A stretch of DNA of 39,855 nt from Phialocephala subalpina (taxonomy: Eukaryota > Ascomycota > Leotiomycetes > Helotiales > Mollisiaceae). Location of the stretch: contig FJOG01000030.1 in NCBI GenBank assembly GCA_900073065.1, forward strand, positions 316,538-356,392. Reading direction: 5' to 3'. Position numbers and translations under genes: made by a program. Below the pieces are notes generated by a model, which ran no database searches, was not told where the DNA came from, and saw nothing but the letters and a program-made list of their open reading frames with translations. Below, in pieces: positions 28,619 through 38,507 of the stretch. Each line of letters opens with the position of its first letter. Within the stretch, counting starts at the first letter, position 1.

Positions 28619-29586
28619 AGCTGTCGATATTACCACAGATATCGCATAAACACCTTTTCCCCTTCAAGAAACCCCGTCCGCAAGAAGCCGTTATTTCGCT
28701 ATTATGTGATATGCCCTGAATTGCGACAAGCATCATTCTCCACCACCCAGATATCTGCATTTCGCGGAATTCTGCAGAAGGGAGACACGAATGATTAACC
28801 TTTCTTACCCAATTGCCCATTTCTTTTGAATAAATCTGAGCGACAGGCTCATCATCAAGATCAGGTCTCCTAAACTCCATAGCCCAGGGGTCATGATAAG
28901 TATCAAGAGGTACGACCTCCCCACGAAACTCCTCTATGATTTGACCTTTCATGTACGTCAAGCCGATCACGCGAACGCCATGCCCCTTTCCCCCTTCATT
29001 CGTGATCTGAGGCTTGTTCTCAGGTAAACAAGTATCGATGCAATTGCATTTTTTTCTTATAGCATAGATCGCATCGACGATCGGAAGAGGGAACCCACAT
29101 AGGGTGGCGTGGCCAGTCCCAACGCCAACCGTCTGGTTTAGGCCAATCATATTTCTCGGGCTCGTACACATTTTTGCCTATCACAGGAAACTTCTCCATG
29201 AAGGGAGCTAACACTTTCATAGACAGTCGAGAGATCTCTTTAGGATTCTCACTCTCCCATTTGAACTCAGGGACATCTGCGCCTGACCAAATCGATGCTT
29301 GGAAGATTTTTCCTACGTGAGACATAGGCTGTGTGAACTCATTGGATTTCAGAAGAGAGTGAAACAGCTCGATATCTTTGTCAGATAACTCCTGCTAAAC
29401 ACGCCCGGATATTCGGAGATTTTCCTTGTCTCCCTGGTTCGGAGGAATGAGTTCTGCGGGTAAAAGAGATATATGGTGTGGGGGATTGGTAATCTGTTTA
29501 TAACAGGCCTCAAGGCTTATAATTTCTTTTCGATCTCTAATAATAGAAAAAGTACAATAGCAACCTTGAATGGTTCCGATTTTCAA
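28614..29586 (-). pseudogene. SET-domain (lysine methyltransferase-like) pseudogene
   Basis: Read on the minus strand, the first part (from 29586) stops at TAG 29395-29397, then continues in the same frame (QELSDKDIELFHSLLKSNEF ... KYDWPKPDGWRWDWPRHP). A frameshift near 29105 then leads to TLCGFPLPIVDAIYAIRKKC. The SET domain follows: GKGHGVRVIGLTYMKGQIIE, EFRGEVVPL, NWVRKVNHSCLPSAEF (NHSCxP motif) and the post-SET Cys triad RCLCDIC. Where active enzymes have a catalytic Tyr (xYG), this copy has ASCGRG. Fungal relatives with the CGFPxxIVDAIYAIR block are putative histone or protein lysine methyltransferases. One nonsense codon, one frameshift and the Tyr-to-Cys change argue for loss of function. 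The N-terminal boundary is uncertain. Confidence 0.72.
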
Positions 29587-29778
29587 GGATTTAAATAGAA
29601 GTGGCTATGATTACAAAACGTACAGGCAACCAAATGCAGAAACTCAAAATAGACCGTGGAATCATGAGACTAGAATGACCGAAGGGCCTGCTAGTCACGG
29701 AAGCAAACACAGCTCTATTGTAATCCCCAGTCGAGCGAAATCATACTCACTTGCTGGTTCACACATACCACAAGTGAG

Positions 29779-31288
29779 TTATGCTCGGTTTGGGTAGAAC
29801 CAGGCAGCAATAGCAAACAATAGGAATGACGCAATGAATATTGTTCCTTCCAGCCTGCTTCGAATCAGTGAAAGTTCAAAATACGCGACCAAGTACGTAC
29901 CAATAAGCAAATCCATTATGGATAACATGATTGACCCCAAGGATAGCCAGGCCTAATATAATTACCTGGAATCCGTCAAGTATCATCCCAATTTCAACTC
30001 CGAGGGCCCATCCGAAGATGACGGCAAGGGGAAAAACGAAAAGTGAGATTCGAATGCTCGAGCCAAACGCTGTTTCGATAATCCAGGCAATTCCTTCTTT
30101 TTGGGAGCGGAGGACGGCTGCAACGTGGTCAACGGTCGCCAGTATAGATGGTATTGCGACCAAACCAACAAAACTCTCAGAGAGCTTGAGCTTCTCGCTA
30201 GGCGCATGGACAGCCTCTAGTAGATAAATAGAGGCAAAGACTAAGGCAGGAGTTGAACATATCAAGATCGAAATGTTAGCGTATGTAGTATAGGGCTGCT
30301 TCCGTTCATTAACTTCGTTCTTGAGAATTGCTTCTTGTGCAGCAGCGCGGAGCTCTTTGAGTGATTGATTTCCATTCGCAACACGAGTTGACAACGACGC
30401 TGGGAGAAGACCTAAAACCACTAATACTGGTTTCATGTCCGGAATTTGGCTTTCGTCTAATAGCGTGTGAGTGTAATAGAAGAACCAAATATAGCTCGCA
30501 AACTCGACGAGAAGCACGATAGCAGAACCGCGAGAGACCGTAAGGAGACCAGATTCACCACCTACACTCTGTTCGTATTAGCTTCTTTAATATTGGATTA
30601 TGAGCTCACCTTCGGACCAACTTTTAAACGCGGTCGGGATACTGATGCTCACGAGGCTAACGACTAGTAGTTGTGCGTTTACTCTTGCAATGATAATAGG
30701 GTAGTATTGGCGTTCATGCTGAATACCGCCGAAAAATAGACAAGTACCGAACACCATCAGACAACTAGAAATCAAAGCTCCAGTCAAGGCAGTTTGGGCA
30801 ATAACAGATTCGCGTCTTGCCACGGCTGTCAGCACAAAGCACAGCTCCGCAATATTTCCAAAAACTCCATTAAGTACTCCTGCTAGTAGTTCGTAGTCGT
30901 TGCGCTGTAGCTTGATAACGAGGTCTTGAGTTGCATACCGACTTAGCGAGGATACTGGGACAATGGTTATAGTAGCAACGAAGAACTCCGCCAAGGAGGC
31001 ATGTTGTGTGAAGTGAAGCGCAGTGCCGAGGGAGAAGAAGAGAATTGAGAGTCCTATACTTATAGGCAATGAGAATTTGGCTAATAAGTTATGCATTCTT
31101 CTAGCACGTGCCGAGAGCGAGGTAAGCATTCTGTCTGGAAAAGGAATTGGTGAAATTCGTGGAATAGTTGACTTGAGATATATCAATGGACAGAAGAGAG
31201 CTTTATAAGCCGAAATAGCCAGAGATTCTTGGAGCCATTTCGGGACCCAAGAGACCTGAAAGTTGAATCGGGCTACTGCAAGCCGCAT
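29779..31288 (-). CDS. CAX-family Ca2+/H+ (cation/proton) exchanger-like protein, three exons
   Basis: Exons are 31288-30610, 30561-29901 and 29854-29779. Introns of 48 nt (GTGAGC...GTGTAG) and 46 nt (GTACGT...AAGCAG) restore a 471-aa frame and the usual C-terminus YWLEGTIFIASFLLFA. About eleven hydrophobic segments are visible. The first cation-binding repeat is present as GVFGNIAELCFVLTAV with GALISSCLMVFGTCLFFGGI after it. The second, normally GNxxEH, reads ATVDHVAAVLRSQ then FGSSIRISLFVFPLAVIFGW, so Gly-Asn is lost and the key Glu is Asp. Relatives sit in the vacuole membrane and export Ca2+ from the cytosol into the vacuole in exchange for protons. The altered second motif suggests different selectivity or reduced activity. 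The start at 31288 is the first ATG; a second at about residue 54 is also possible. Confidence 0.88.
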
Positions 31289-31743
31289 CCATGTGTTACG
31301 TTATAGAATGGGATGCGCAGTGAGGTATGCGCAGTGTGGGAAGTGTGAGATTGAGGTGCGGAATTGAGCCCGCGAGAAGTGAAGTTGCGGGATTGTTGGG
31401 CTGCGGATTGAAGCGGTAGATTGTTAGGGTTGTAGATTACGGTAATGACATATGCGCAGTGAATGGCGAACCGAGCCTGCGGACTGAATTTGTATGGTCG
31501 ATGTCGCAGATTGGCGCTGCGTGTGGAGATACTGTAGAGGATAAGTCTATAATTTATAGTCTTAAAGTCGATAAATTTATTAACCTTTGAAGGATAATTA
31601 AGTTATAGACTTAATATTACCGTAGGGACATCGAATGTAAAGCCGCATCCACCCAATTTAAGTACAAAATGCTTCGCAAAACAGTGCAACTGCGACAGCA
31701 AGACCTAATCTCCCCCTAACTTCTAAGGCCGGAAAACGCTTCA
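31289..31743. other. Upstream region of the CAX gene
   Basis: This 455-bp spacer contains several copies of ATGCGCAGTG (31311, 31328, 31452) and G-rich GCGGATT/GCGGACT words, then AT-rich DNA with small palindromes (near 31545-31610). No gene. The repeated TGCGCAGTG word may be regulatory or chance. Confidence 0.4.
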
Positions 31744-32118
31744 ATGGCCTCAAAATCCCCGACCTCAAGCACCAAGTCAACTTACCTAGCCAAGTACGAC
31801 CTAATAATGCCTTTCATTCCTACTGAGATCGTCTGTCAATTGGTCAAAAACACTAATGACAAAGTTGCTCAAGACAAAGTTGCTCAAGACAAAGTTGCTC
31901 AAGACAAAGAAGGTTCCCCAGAGCCAGCACCTCATGCCAGAATAAGGGCTTGGAAACCAGTTACATGCGAGGAGATTTACATCTATATTAGCATTCGAAT
32001 CTATATGGGAATACATGTAGAGTCTCTTTGCATGGAGTATTGGACACAGAGAAAAAGTGGGCCTCGCCATCCAGTCCAGGAGCCAACTAAACGATATCCT
32101 ATTACACTGCGGTCATAG
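31744..32118 (+). pseudogene. N-terminal fragment of a piggyBac-like (DDE_Tnp_1_7) transposase
   Basis: The 124-codon frame contains RAWKPVTCEEIYIYISIRIY followed by MGIHVESLCMEYW. This matches the entry block of piggyBac-type transposases (RWxPVTxxELxxFIxxxIxMGxxxxxxxxDYW). The DDD catalytic region, terminal repeats and TTAA flanks are absent, so it is a remnant. Upstream of the block is a threefold repeat of DKVAQ (15-bp unit) at about 31859-31903. The frame then runs into an unrelated tail and stops at 32116-32118. Confidence 0.68.
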
Positions 32119-32253
32119 CTTCTAGCGAGTCAACTGTTGAGACAAGGTGTAGCGGAGTAAGAACAGCTCAAATTCCATACTGGATAAAGAGGTAGGAACC
32201 ACCTCTATATATAATACAAAAACGGGGAAAGCCGAGTACAGATCATCTCAACA

Positions 32254-33110
32254 TCAACTTCCCATCATCCTCCATCCGCTCATAAGAACCCCACAGGTAC
32301 TCATAATCATGGTACCACAAAGGCAAGCAATACAACTACCAACCATCTTCCCCCTCTCTATTGAGAGGAATGACAAAGATCCGGCCTTCGATATAATCGA
32401 GTACGTTACAATTACCGTATAGAGGAAAGATGCGAGACAAATTGTAGTCCCTATACCCCCTATCATTACGCTTAACGGAACACCCTTTACTCGCCATCTC
32501 AGAAATTGCTGGTATCTCCAGAAAGTGTATTGAAACGTTAAAGAAAATACTGTGGCTGAGACGATTCCAAGAATGAACGTAGCCTCTACGGCCGCGTTCA
32601 GACCTCGAAGTGCGTTGTTGAGAGTACCGAGCTGACTATTGAAAGCTTTCGGAAGATCTTGAGTGCTAATTTGTAATGGCAGCGCACTGCAGTGGTTACC
32701 AGTGCCCTCACAGAAGAACCTCGTGCCTATAGTATACTTTTGAGATGCTAAGGAGTTCAGGGTCTGAGCGGCAGACGCTGCACTAGAGACGAGTGTCTTC
32801 GCACCGTCTGTAGCGCTGCTGACAACGCTAGCGATACCACCCGGAGCTTGTGTGGGAATGGCGTGAATAATGCTTAAGGCTGTCGTCGCCGGATCAGTAG
32901 CTCTACGTTGAGGAGTCGCGAAGTCGAGCTGTTGATATGTGAGATTCTTTTCTTCGTCGATGCTCTAGAAGTGCTTACAATTAACGTGATAACGCCAGCC
33001 TTCGTGGTGCCCGGCAGTGATAGAATAGCGACCCCGTACACTATAATTAAGATGCTCGCACATGTAAGAGCCGTGCTCATCGCCAGTACGATCCAATTTT
33101 TCTGCATCAT
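32254..33110 (-). CDS. Four-helix membrane protein, Sur7/PalI-like (two exons)
   Basis: Exons are 33110-32979 and 32928-32254; the 50-nt intron has GTAAGC and ATCAACAG ends. The product is 268 aa. Topology: an N-terminal helix (MSTALTCASILIIVYGVAIL), a long extracellular loop of about 125 residues with a Cys pair (KYTIGTRFFCEGTGNHCSAL), then three helices (FILGIVSATVFSLTF, GIGTTICLASFLYTVIV, GKMVGSCIACLCGTMIM) and a very short tail. This arrangement, with YTxG then Cys in the first loop, is that of fungal Sur7/PalI proteins of the plasma membrane (eisosomes, pH sensing). Assignment rests on topology and a weak motif, not on strong identity. It shares a 163-bp divergent promoter region with the gene at 33274. 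Confidence 0.68.
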
Positions 33111-33273
33111 AATCGCTGAGGCTATATGATGGTTCCGTGCCTACGTGTATAAATATGGCAATGATGCGGCCCGTTTGGTTAGAACACTAGGGTAGCTTTT
33201 GGCTTCGACGAAAACGGCTGCACCTAGGTAGAAACTTAAATCAGTAGCGGTCGTCCAAACTCATCCGCTTGCC

Positions 33274-34005
33274 ATGGAACGCGTCTACTGGCAAGCTGCA
33301 GAGGCTCTCCGAAAGCTAGTCGAATCTTTCACCCCGAACCAAGAGAAGCACCGACGTGTTTGGAGCCAAATCTTTGTTAATAGTAAATGGGTATCAGAGA
33401 TTGCTCGAAGAGAGTCCGGCGCTAATCCAATACTTCTTGGCCACGATTTGAACAAGGTGTACAATAAATCGGGTGACAAGTCGTACATCTTCCTTACTCT
33501 GGGATTCCCCTTGGCAAGTCCTGATCTAGAAGGCTTGATCGAATCGTTGCAACCACACAAGTTCGATCGCTCAACAATGGAAGTCACCTTTGAAGAATCT
33601 GACATAGTCTTAAACATCGGGAAGCTTTTTTCAGAAGTTGTTCCTTCGAATATAGACTTTCAAGTACTGTTTTCCGCAGCCCACGAGCCGTATACTGCTG
33701 CTTTGCATTGGACGGAGGTAGATCTCCAGAAGATACACCCTAATGATATCTCAGGGTTAGTATCGAATGGCGAAGTGGATTACACAAAGATCTGTGGCAT
33801 TATAGTACGAGATCCAAACAATCAACAGCAACGGCTATTTCAAGACTGCTTTCAAAGCCCTGATAGTCTTCCCGTAAGCGCGATCTTTGATAGAACCGAT
33901 GCCAAGTACTGCTCGGGTTGGTCTTTGCGAGAACTAAAAATCCCACTTACACCAATTATTAAACCTTGTATGTCTTTGCAAGAACCGGATTCTTTAGAAC
34001 TTTAA
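33274..34005 (+). CDS. Hypothetical protein
   Basis: This is an intact 243-codon frame with good start context (GCCATGGAA). No family recognised. It is soluble and mixed alpha/beta in character, with no signal peptide or membrane segment. Conspicuous stretches are YWQAAEALRKLVESFTP, SYIFLTLGFPLASPDLEGL and KICGIIVRDPNNQQQRLFQD. Codon use and composition look like a genuine host gene. It is divergent from the Sur7-like gene (163 bp) and convergent with the thaumatin-like gene (158 bp). Confidence 0.6.
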   Translation: MERVYWQAAEALRKLVESFTPNQEKHRRVWSQIFVNSKWVSEIARRESGANPILLGHDLNKVYNKSGDKSYIFLTLGFPLASPDLEGLIESLQPHKFDRSTMEVTFEESDIVLNIGKLFSEVVPSNIDFQVLFSAAHEPYTAALHWTEVDLQKIHPNDISGLVSNGEVDYTKICGIIVRDPNNQQQRLFQDCFQSPDSLPVSAIFDRTDAKYCSGWSLRELKIPLTPIIKPCMSLQEPDSLEL

Positions 34006-34163
34006 TATACAATTTAATCTTTGAAAAGGTTTAATTAGCAATAAGCTATAGACTGACTAGATATTTGTGTATTTAAAAGAATGATATTATTATATAGATA
34101 AGCTTGAATTGTTATGTAAACCTTTTGTATGAATACAAGTAATATTCTCTTTAGATTTGCTAT

Positions 34164-34916
34164 CTACTTGGAATATGTACAATTTATCCACCACGGGGTA
34201 CTTAATTGTCTCGCTGGTGCTTTACATAGTGTTCCGATACAGCAGGATACCAAGTTGCTCTTGAGAACGCTCATATTCGCCAAGTTGTCCTCGGGGTACG
34301 TGTATGCTGCTGCTTCACAAGGCGCAAAAAAGCATGTTGGGGGCCCATAGCGTCTAAATCTTGCAGGATTGAGACAAACGGGACCTTCGACTTCATTTGT
34401 GCAAGTGCCATTCATGAATAAGTCGATGTTGCAACCGGTAACTATAACTCCTTCCGACGAGCAGGTTATAGGAACGGTGTAACCATCAACGTAGCTGACA
34501 TCTATATCAGGAGGGCCGGTAAAGCTTCCTTCAATTTTGCTTCCATTACTATTGAGGTTAGGCCCAATCGTTATTTGGCCAGCCCACCCTGTAGGATATA
34601 GGTAGCGTGTAGTAGAGGAGAGAGGAAGGACGGTGGGTTGTGGATCACCAATCGGGGTGGAGTAGCCTGCACCAACGACAAACAACAAAGATAGGTCAGT
34701 ACCGTGCAAATTGACAATATCAATCGTCATTGTCGCATTTGGGGCAGTAGAGGCCTGAGGCTGAGGTGTATGAAGCAAAACTGTGCTAGAAGGCAGAATG
34801 CGTCCTGGAGCTGTGCTTGATACTAATGTCGCAGTCGTAGACATCGGGATACACGGTTGTACATAGGCTCGAGCGGCTCCGAGCAATAATGCCAGAACAA
34901 AGTGACTAGTCTTCAT
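34164..34916 (-). CDS. Secreted thaumatin-like protein
   Basis: The product is 250 aa with an N-terminal signal peptide (MKTSHFVLALLLGAARAY). The mature part has a thaumatin-fold signature: TIDIVNLHGTDLSLLFVVG, PTGWAGQITIGPN, then VSYVDGYTVPITCSSEG (the DVSxVDGFxxP core), TGCNIDLF and CFFAPCEAAAYTYPEDN. About ten cysteines follow the loop pattern of disulfide-rich secreted proteins, and several N-x-S/T sites suggest glycosylation. Thaumatin-like proteins act at the cell wall, some with glucanase or antifungal activity. The acidic cleft residues cannot be judged here. The 55-residue Ser/Thr/Pro-rich spacer after the signal peptide is unusual. The gene looks intact and intron-free. Confidence 0.83.
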   Translation of the reverse strand: MKTSHFVLALLLGAARAYVQPCIPMSTTATLVSSTAPGRILPSSTVLLHTPQPQASTAPNATMTIDIVNLHGTDLSLLFVVGAGYSTPIGDPQPTVLPLSSTTRYLYPTGWAGQITIGPNLNSNGSKIEGSFTGPPDIDVSYVDGYTVPITCSSEGVIVTGCNIDLFMNGTCTNEVEGPVCLNPARFRRYGPPTCFFAPCEAAAYTYPEDNLANMSVLKSNLVSCCIGTLCKAPARQLSTPWWINCTYSK

Positions 34917-35189
34917 CTTATTTATGCAGGTTGAAGAAAGCGAACACAGAAATATTTTGTGTTTTTTTAATACCGGTTCTAGTCACGTGAATACTAGTGT
35001 GCCTCAGCCAAATATAGCAATTTATAGAAGATGATCAAATACGCCTTTATTGAAACAGAGCTTTATTTAATTAAAAGCGAAGTTGAAGTTCCGCTATCAA
35101 CTGCTATTCCTATTTCACTTTGCTTTCTTGTGTAAGTTAGTAACAACTTCATAGACTTGCTGAGAAAAAATTTATGATTCCAAAACCGT

Positions 35190-35235
35190 AGGTTCGTCTC
35201 GTGACAGGGTGCGTCTCGCTACGCAGGACAGACGT
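35190..35235 (-). repeat. Solo terminus of the ACGTCC family
   Basis: The stretch ending GTCTCGCTACGCAGG-ACAGACGT, followed by TA, repeats the right end of the 246-bp MITE with small deletions. No partner end is close by. Confidence 0.7.
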
Positions 35236-35714
35236 TACTGTATATAGAACTCTGCAAATGATCTCGGTCTCTTGGTATAGGACGCTCTTCCGTACCGTAG
35301 CAAGGGGGCGGCGTTGTTATAGTGGTCTTCGGATTGCTTGCATGTGAATTGTGTTTGAGAGAATTAAGCTCGAGCTTCCCAAAAACCCTCGAATAGAATT
35401 GTTTCAACTTTTCCCACTTTTCCCTCCTTTCTCTTCTTCTTTCTCTTCTTCTTGCCCTATTATTTTTGAGCTCTGCTTCAACAAAATCTTGACTCAGGAC
35501 CATGAGACACATATTTGCTATACTAAGGTAGTTTGCGGTTATTTTTATGTAATAATGAAGATTGTATCATTTTCTTCAGTTTTTATATTTTTCTATAAAT
35601 CCTAGTACAGAAGATGCAATTGAGGTCTGTTTATGGCGTTTTTACGAAGCCAAATATTACATACTATTTGTTGTCTATTTATAGTTGAAGAGATTAAACT
35701 TATCCAATAGCGTA

Positions 35715-35797
35715 CAGTCGGTTGCAAAATCGGCTTCGCCCCTTTCCGCTTAAAAAAATTGTGAGCACAGACCACTTCATCCATTTTTGGCGCTGAC
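35715..35797 (+). repeat. Truncated copy of the 20601 TIR element
   Basis: After TA (35713-35714) the sequence CAGTCGGTTGCAAAATCGGC and the following 60 bp (including TTGTGAGCACAGACCAC) match the left part of the element at 20601. It ends just before segment C begins at 35840, and may have been cut by that insertion. Confidence 0.8.
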
Positions 35798-35839
35798 ACC
35801 GTTATGTGTTTGTCATCCCTTGTATACTGTAGTAGTCTA

Positions 35840-37114
35840 CACTAAAAGGCGAATTGTGTGTCGCTAAATTTTTAGTTAATTATTTTTTAGCGGGATCCAT
35901 TTCCGGACTCTTGTGGCTGTGCACCCTTGCCTGGATGTACTCTCAAGGTACCGCTGCTAAGCGGAGCCAATTTTTGCACATGCCGCCGAAAAGCAATATC
36001 AAAGAATGCAATAACTGTGGACTCGAGAGTCGCATGGAATCGCAGTACCCCGTTTAAAAGTATACGGCGCATATGGAAGGGCAGTTAAGACAAGAGACAA
36101 CTTGGAAGGCTTAGATTTGAATTGGCCGGCAAGTAGATGCCATAACTGTTCAACGCAAAGGTTACTTCAACTAACCGAACTTCTACTCCTATAGCTCTGG
36201 ATACACCTAACGAAAAGAGTCCCACTCATCCCACTCCACGAACATTCATTGCCCTATAATTGTACAACACTTAATTCGCCTTGTACTTGTACCTTCCTGT
36301 ATATCTGAACCATGTGGCGTAACTGCCCTCTGAACAAAATGTTCAAATGTCTCTTCTTTCGGGGTGATGAAAGAACAATGGCTGCCACTACGACAATCGA
36401 GGTTAATTCATCTCTTGGGAGAGATTTGAAATTTGGCACTATATACGACCTCAAGAATTATTTCTTATCGATCAAAGACCAACTTCCAACTAGCGTTGAG
36501 AACTTTGACTTTATTGCAAAGTCGCCTGTTTTCGAGATTCGCACCTTTGTTAACGCAACTCATGGTGGCTCTCATATAGCGATATTCGAGTATAATGGGA
36601 AAAGGTTGACAGTCACTCTCAGTCTTTACGGAATACAGGGTTTAGGATTTGAGGGGGGAAAGAACCGTGTTAAAGAATGGAGTCAGTTTCTAAAATCAAC
36701 TATTGAGGCCTGTATCGATTGTGTTGCAGGCAGCCATGACCCTGAGAAGTTGGGAGAGATTTGGAAGAAGGGAGCCCTTGCTCTCAATAAGTACGCTGTA
36801 CTGAACTTTGAGATTCTACAAGGAAGGGTCTGCGCCTGAAGCAATATCATATGTTGTACCTACTACAAAATCGATAGCTTCAAGAAGATTATATTACTCT
36901 ACATTAAATTTACTAATTATTTTAATCTACATAAGGGGAATTACGTTCCAGCTCGCAGAGATGACAGGCAAAAATCGGCTCCACGCTGGGATGGGGTACC
37001 TTGGAGCACAACTGGGCAGGGTGCGCAGTCACAAGTGTCTGGAAGTAGAGCTCGCTTAGACCCGGTTAAAAGATTTAACAAAAAAATTAGCGACGCTTAA
37101 TTCGCCTTCTACTG
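35840..37114. mobile_element. Segment C: 1.3-kb block bounded by the same long TIRs as segment A, carrying a 175-aa ORF
   Basis: The left end CACTAAAAGGCGAATT and the right end, reversed, CAGTAGAAGGCGAATTAAGC belong to the terminus family of segment A. They align over about 120 bp, through the inner block CACTTGTGGCTGTGCACCC (CTCTTGTGGCTG... at left). TA lies outside both ends (35838-35839, 37115-37116). A third terminus-like piece (ACTTAATTCGCCTTGTACT, about 36269-36288) lies inside, so the block may be composite. It holds one open frame unrelated to transposases. Confidence 0.62.
36312..36839 (+). CDS. Hypothetical protein inside segment C
   Basis: The frame is 175 codons. I recognise no family. 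It has a protein-like core: KFGTIYDLKNYFLSIKDQLP, NFDFIAKSPVFEIRTFVNAT, IAIFEYNGKRLTVTLSLYGI, then RVKEWSQFLKSTIEACIDCV and EKLGEIWKKGALALNKYAVL. The alternating beta pattern followed by amphipathic helices suggests a small folded cytosolic domain. ATG 36312 is first; the Met at 36381 (MAATTTIEVNSS) is an equally good start and removes a Cys-rich, unlikely leader. The frame is uninterrupted although the flanks are repeats, so it may be under selection or recently acquired. Confidence 0.55.
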   Translation: MWRNCPLNKMFKCLFFRGDERTMAATTTIEVNSSLGRDLKFGTIYDLKNYFLSIKDQLPTSVENFDFIAKSPVFEIRTFVNATHGGSHIAIFEYNGKRLTVTLSLYGIQGLGFEGGKNRVKEWSQFLKSTIEACIDCVAGSHDPEKLGEIWKKGALALNKYAVLNFEILQGRVCA

Positions 37115-37337
37115 TATAGTACTGTCCTATAATCTTATAGGCTGGAAAGCCTTCAGCAGACGGACAGCTTGGCCATTCTTTTAGGCCGACGCGAGACACG
37201 CGTGGATTGACCGGAAAGCACTTCCAGCTTAAAGACCGCTAGCGTCCTGCAACGAATCCGATTCTCCTTTCCTATATGCAAGCTTACTGTTTTACCTTGA
37301 TCAGGACGGGCAGTGGGTTGTCCGCGACAACATCGGG
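36840..37337. other. Intergenic, including the right TIR of segment C
   Basis: This 498-bp region runs through the TIR (about 36985-37114) to the F-box start. The 220 bp after the TIR are the likely F-box gene promoter. No further feature seen. Confidence 0.4.
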
Positions 37338-38507
37338 ATGGCTTCCCAATATTGGATCCCTCCAGAGGTGTGGACCATAATCTTCCAGATAGTTTCTGAG
37401 GAAGACAACGTCAAGGACGTGCGGCTCACGTGTAAGTTCTTCGAAGAACTTGCAACTCCTTTCCTCCTGCCTCGCGTAATTTGCGCCCCATTGTCGAGCT
37501 CGCTGGCTACACTTACAGCTGTGTCACGTCATCCTGTTTTTAGCAGGTCTGTCGTGGAAGTTGTCTATGTCTGCAATCGATATCGCTTCGTTAAAACACT
37601 TCGAGAGTACAAAGAGGCATTGCGTAGAGTATCGCTATTCGGTAAATTCGAAGAACCGAAGTCCGAAGAGGAGGATCTGGATCTGAAGAGAGCGTTTTCT
37701 CAATATGGTCAGTCCTATAATGACCAGACTACGATGGAAAACTCTGGCGAGGTCCTAGCCTGTCTTTGCTCCGCTCTGATGCGGATGCCACATATCGAGA
37801 CGGTTATATTCTCGCCCAACTTCGACTGTTACTTAGATAGTCACTGCTATTCGAGATATTTCCTGGAGCCTGATCCAGCATATAACGAAGCATTCCTCCT
37901 TGTGGCACGCGCTTTGTCGCTCACGGGTACGAAGATTCAATACCTCAACATTGAAAGAAATGATCCTGGCGGAGACCTAGTAGGTGTGAATGGAGCGCTG
38001 TTTCGAGGAATGTCAGATATAAATTTGAACCACCGCTGTGATGCCTTTCGTGGTCTTCGCAATGTCACGATAACCGCCGACGGAGACGATATCGACGGCT
38101 GGATGACGGGAAATTTGGCTAAGATTTTATCAGGGGCGACAGGTTTAGAAAGGTTGTGTGTTTACGGCTGCTACCTGAGTTTTCACATATCCATAAAATA
38201 TATTCTAAGTACTACAGCGTGGAGTCATTTGGCCTCTCTGGATTTCACCTATGCCAATCTGGATCAAGGAGAATTTCTACACCTCCTCATAAGACATTCC
38301 GGCACCTTGAAGGATATCGATCTCTTCTGCGTCTGCCTTAGGAATGGTTCGTGGAAACCCCTCTTAGAGGAGGTGAAATCTTCTCTCTCTCTTCGGCATC
38401 TCTCAATCGATCATCCTTCCGAAGAAGATGGGGAGGAGATCTATTTGGATCAACACGCTCTAAAGAATTACCTTTTCGGGGATGGTCCTCACCCACTCTC
38501 AGAATAG
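37338..38507 (+). CDS. F-box protein with LRR-like C-terminal region
   Basis: The frame is 389 codons, intact and without introns. Residues 5-45 form an F-box: WIPPEVWTIIFQIVSEEDNV then KDVRLTCKFFEELATPFLLP, with the usual P-x-E-x-x, LTCK and F residues. The remainder is leucine-rich and resembles fungal F-box/LRR proteins (TKIQYLNIERNDPGGDL, FRGLRNVTITADGDDIDGWM, HLASLDFTYANLDQGEFLHL, LRHLSIDHPSEEDGEEIYLD). F-box proteins link substrates to SCF ubiquitin ligases via Skp1; the substrate is unknown. Such genes are numerous in filamentous fungi, often near transposons. Start at 37338 (MASQYWIPPEVW) places the F-box at the N-terminus as expected. Confidence 0.85.
   Translation: MASQYWIPPEVWTIIFQIVSEEDNVKDVRLTCKFFEELATPFLLPRVICAPLSSSLATLTAVSRHPVFSRSVVEVVYVCNRYRFVKTLREYKEALRRVSLFGKFEEPKSEEEDLDLKRAFSQYGQSYNDQTTMENSGEVLACLCSALMRMPHIETVIFSPNFDCYLDSHCYSRYFLEPDPAYNEAFLLVARALSLTGTKIQYLNIERNDPGGDLVGVNGALFRGMSDINLNHRCDAFRGLRNVTITADGDDIDGWMTGNLAKILSGATGLERLCVYGCYLSFHISIKYILSTTAWSHLASLDFTYANLDQGEFLHLLIRHSGTLKDIDLFCVCLRNGSWKPLLEEVKSSLSLRHLSIDHPSEEDGEEIYLDQHALKNYLFGDGPHPLSE

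Larger units (their letters stand above)
34917..35839. other. Repeat-rich intergenic region
   Basis: It contains the thaumatin promoter, a solo MITE-type terminus (35190-35235) and a truncated copy of the 20601 element (35715-35797). A pyrimidine tract (35402-35455) is the most obvious low-complexity part. No gene is supported. Confidence 0.45.
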
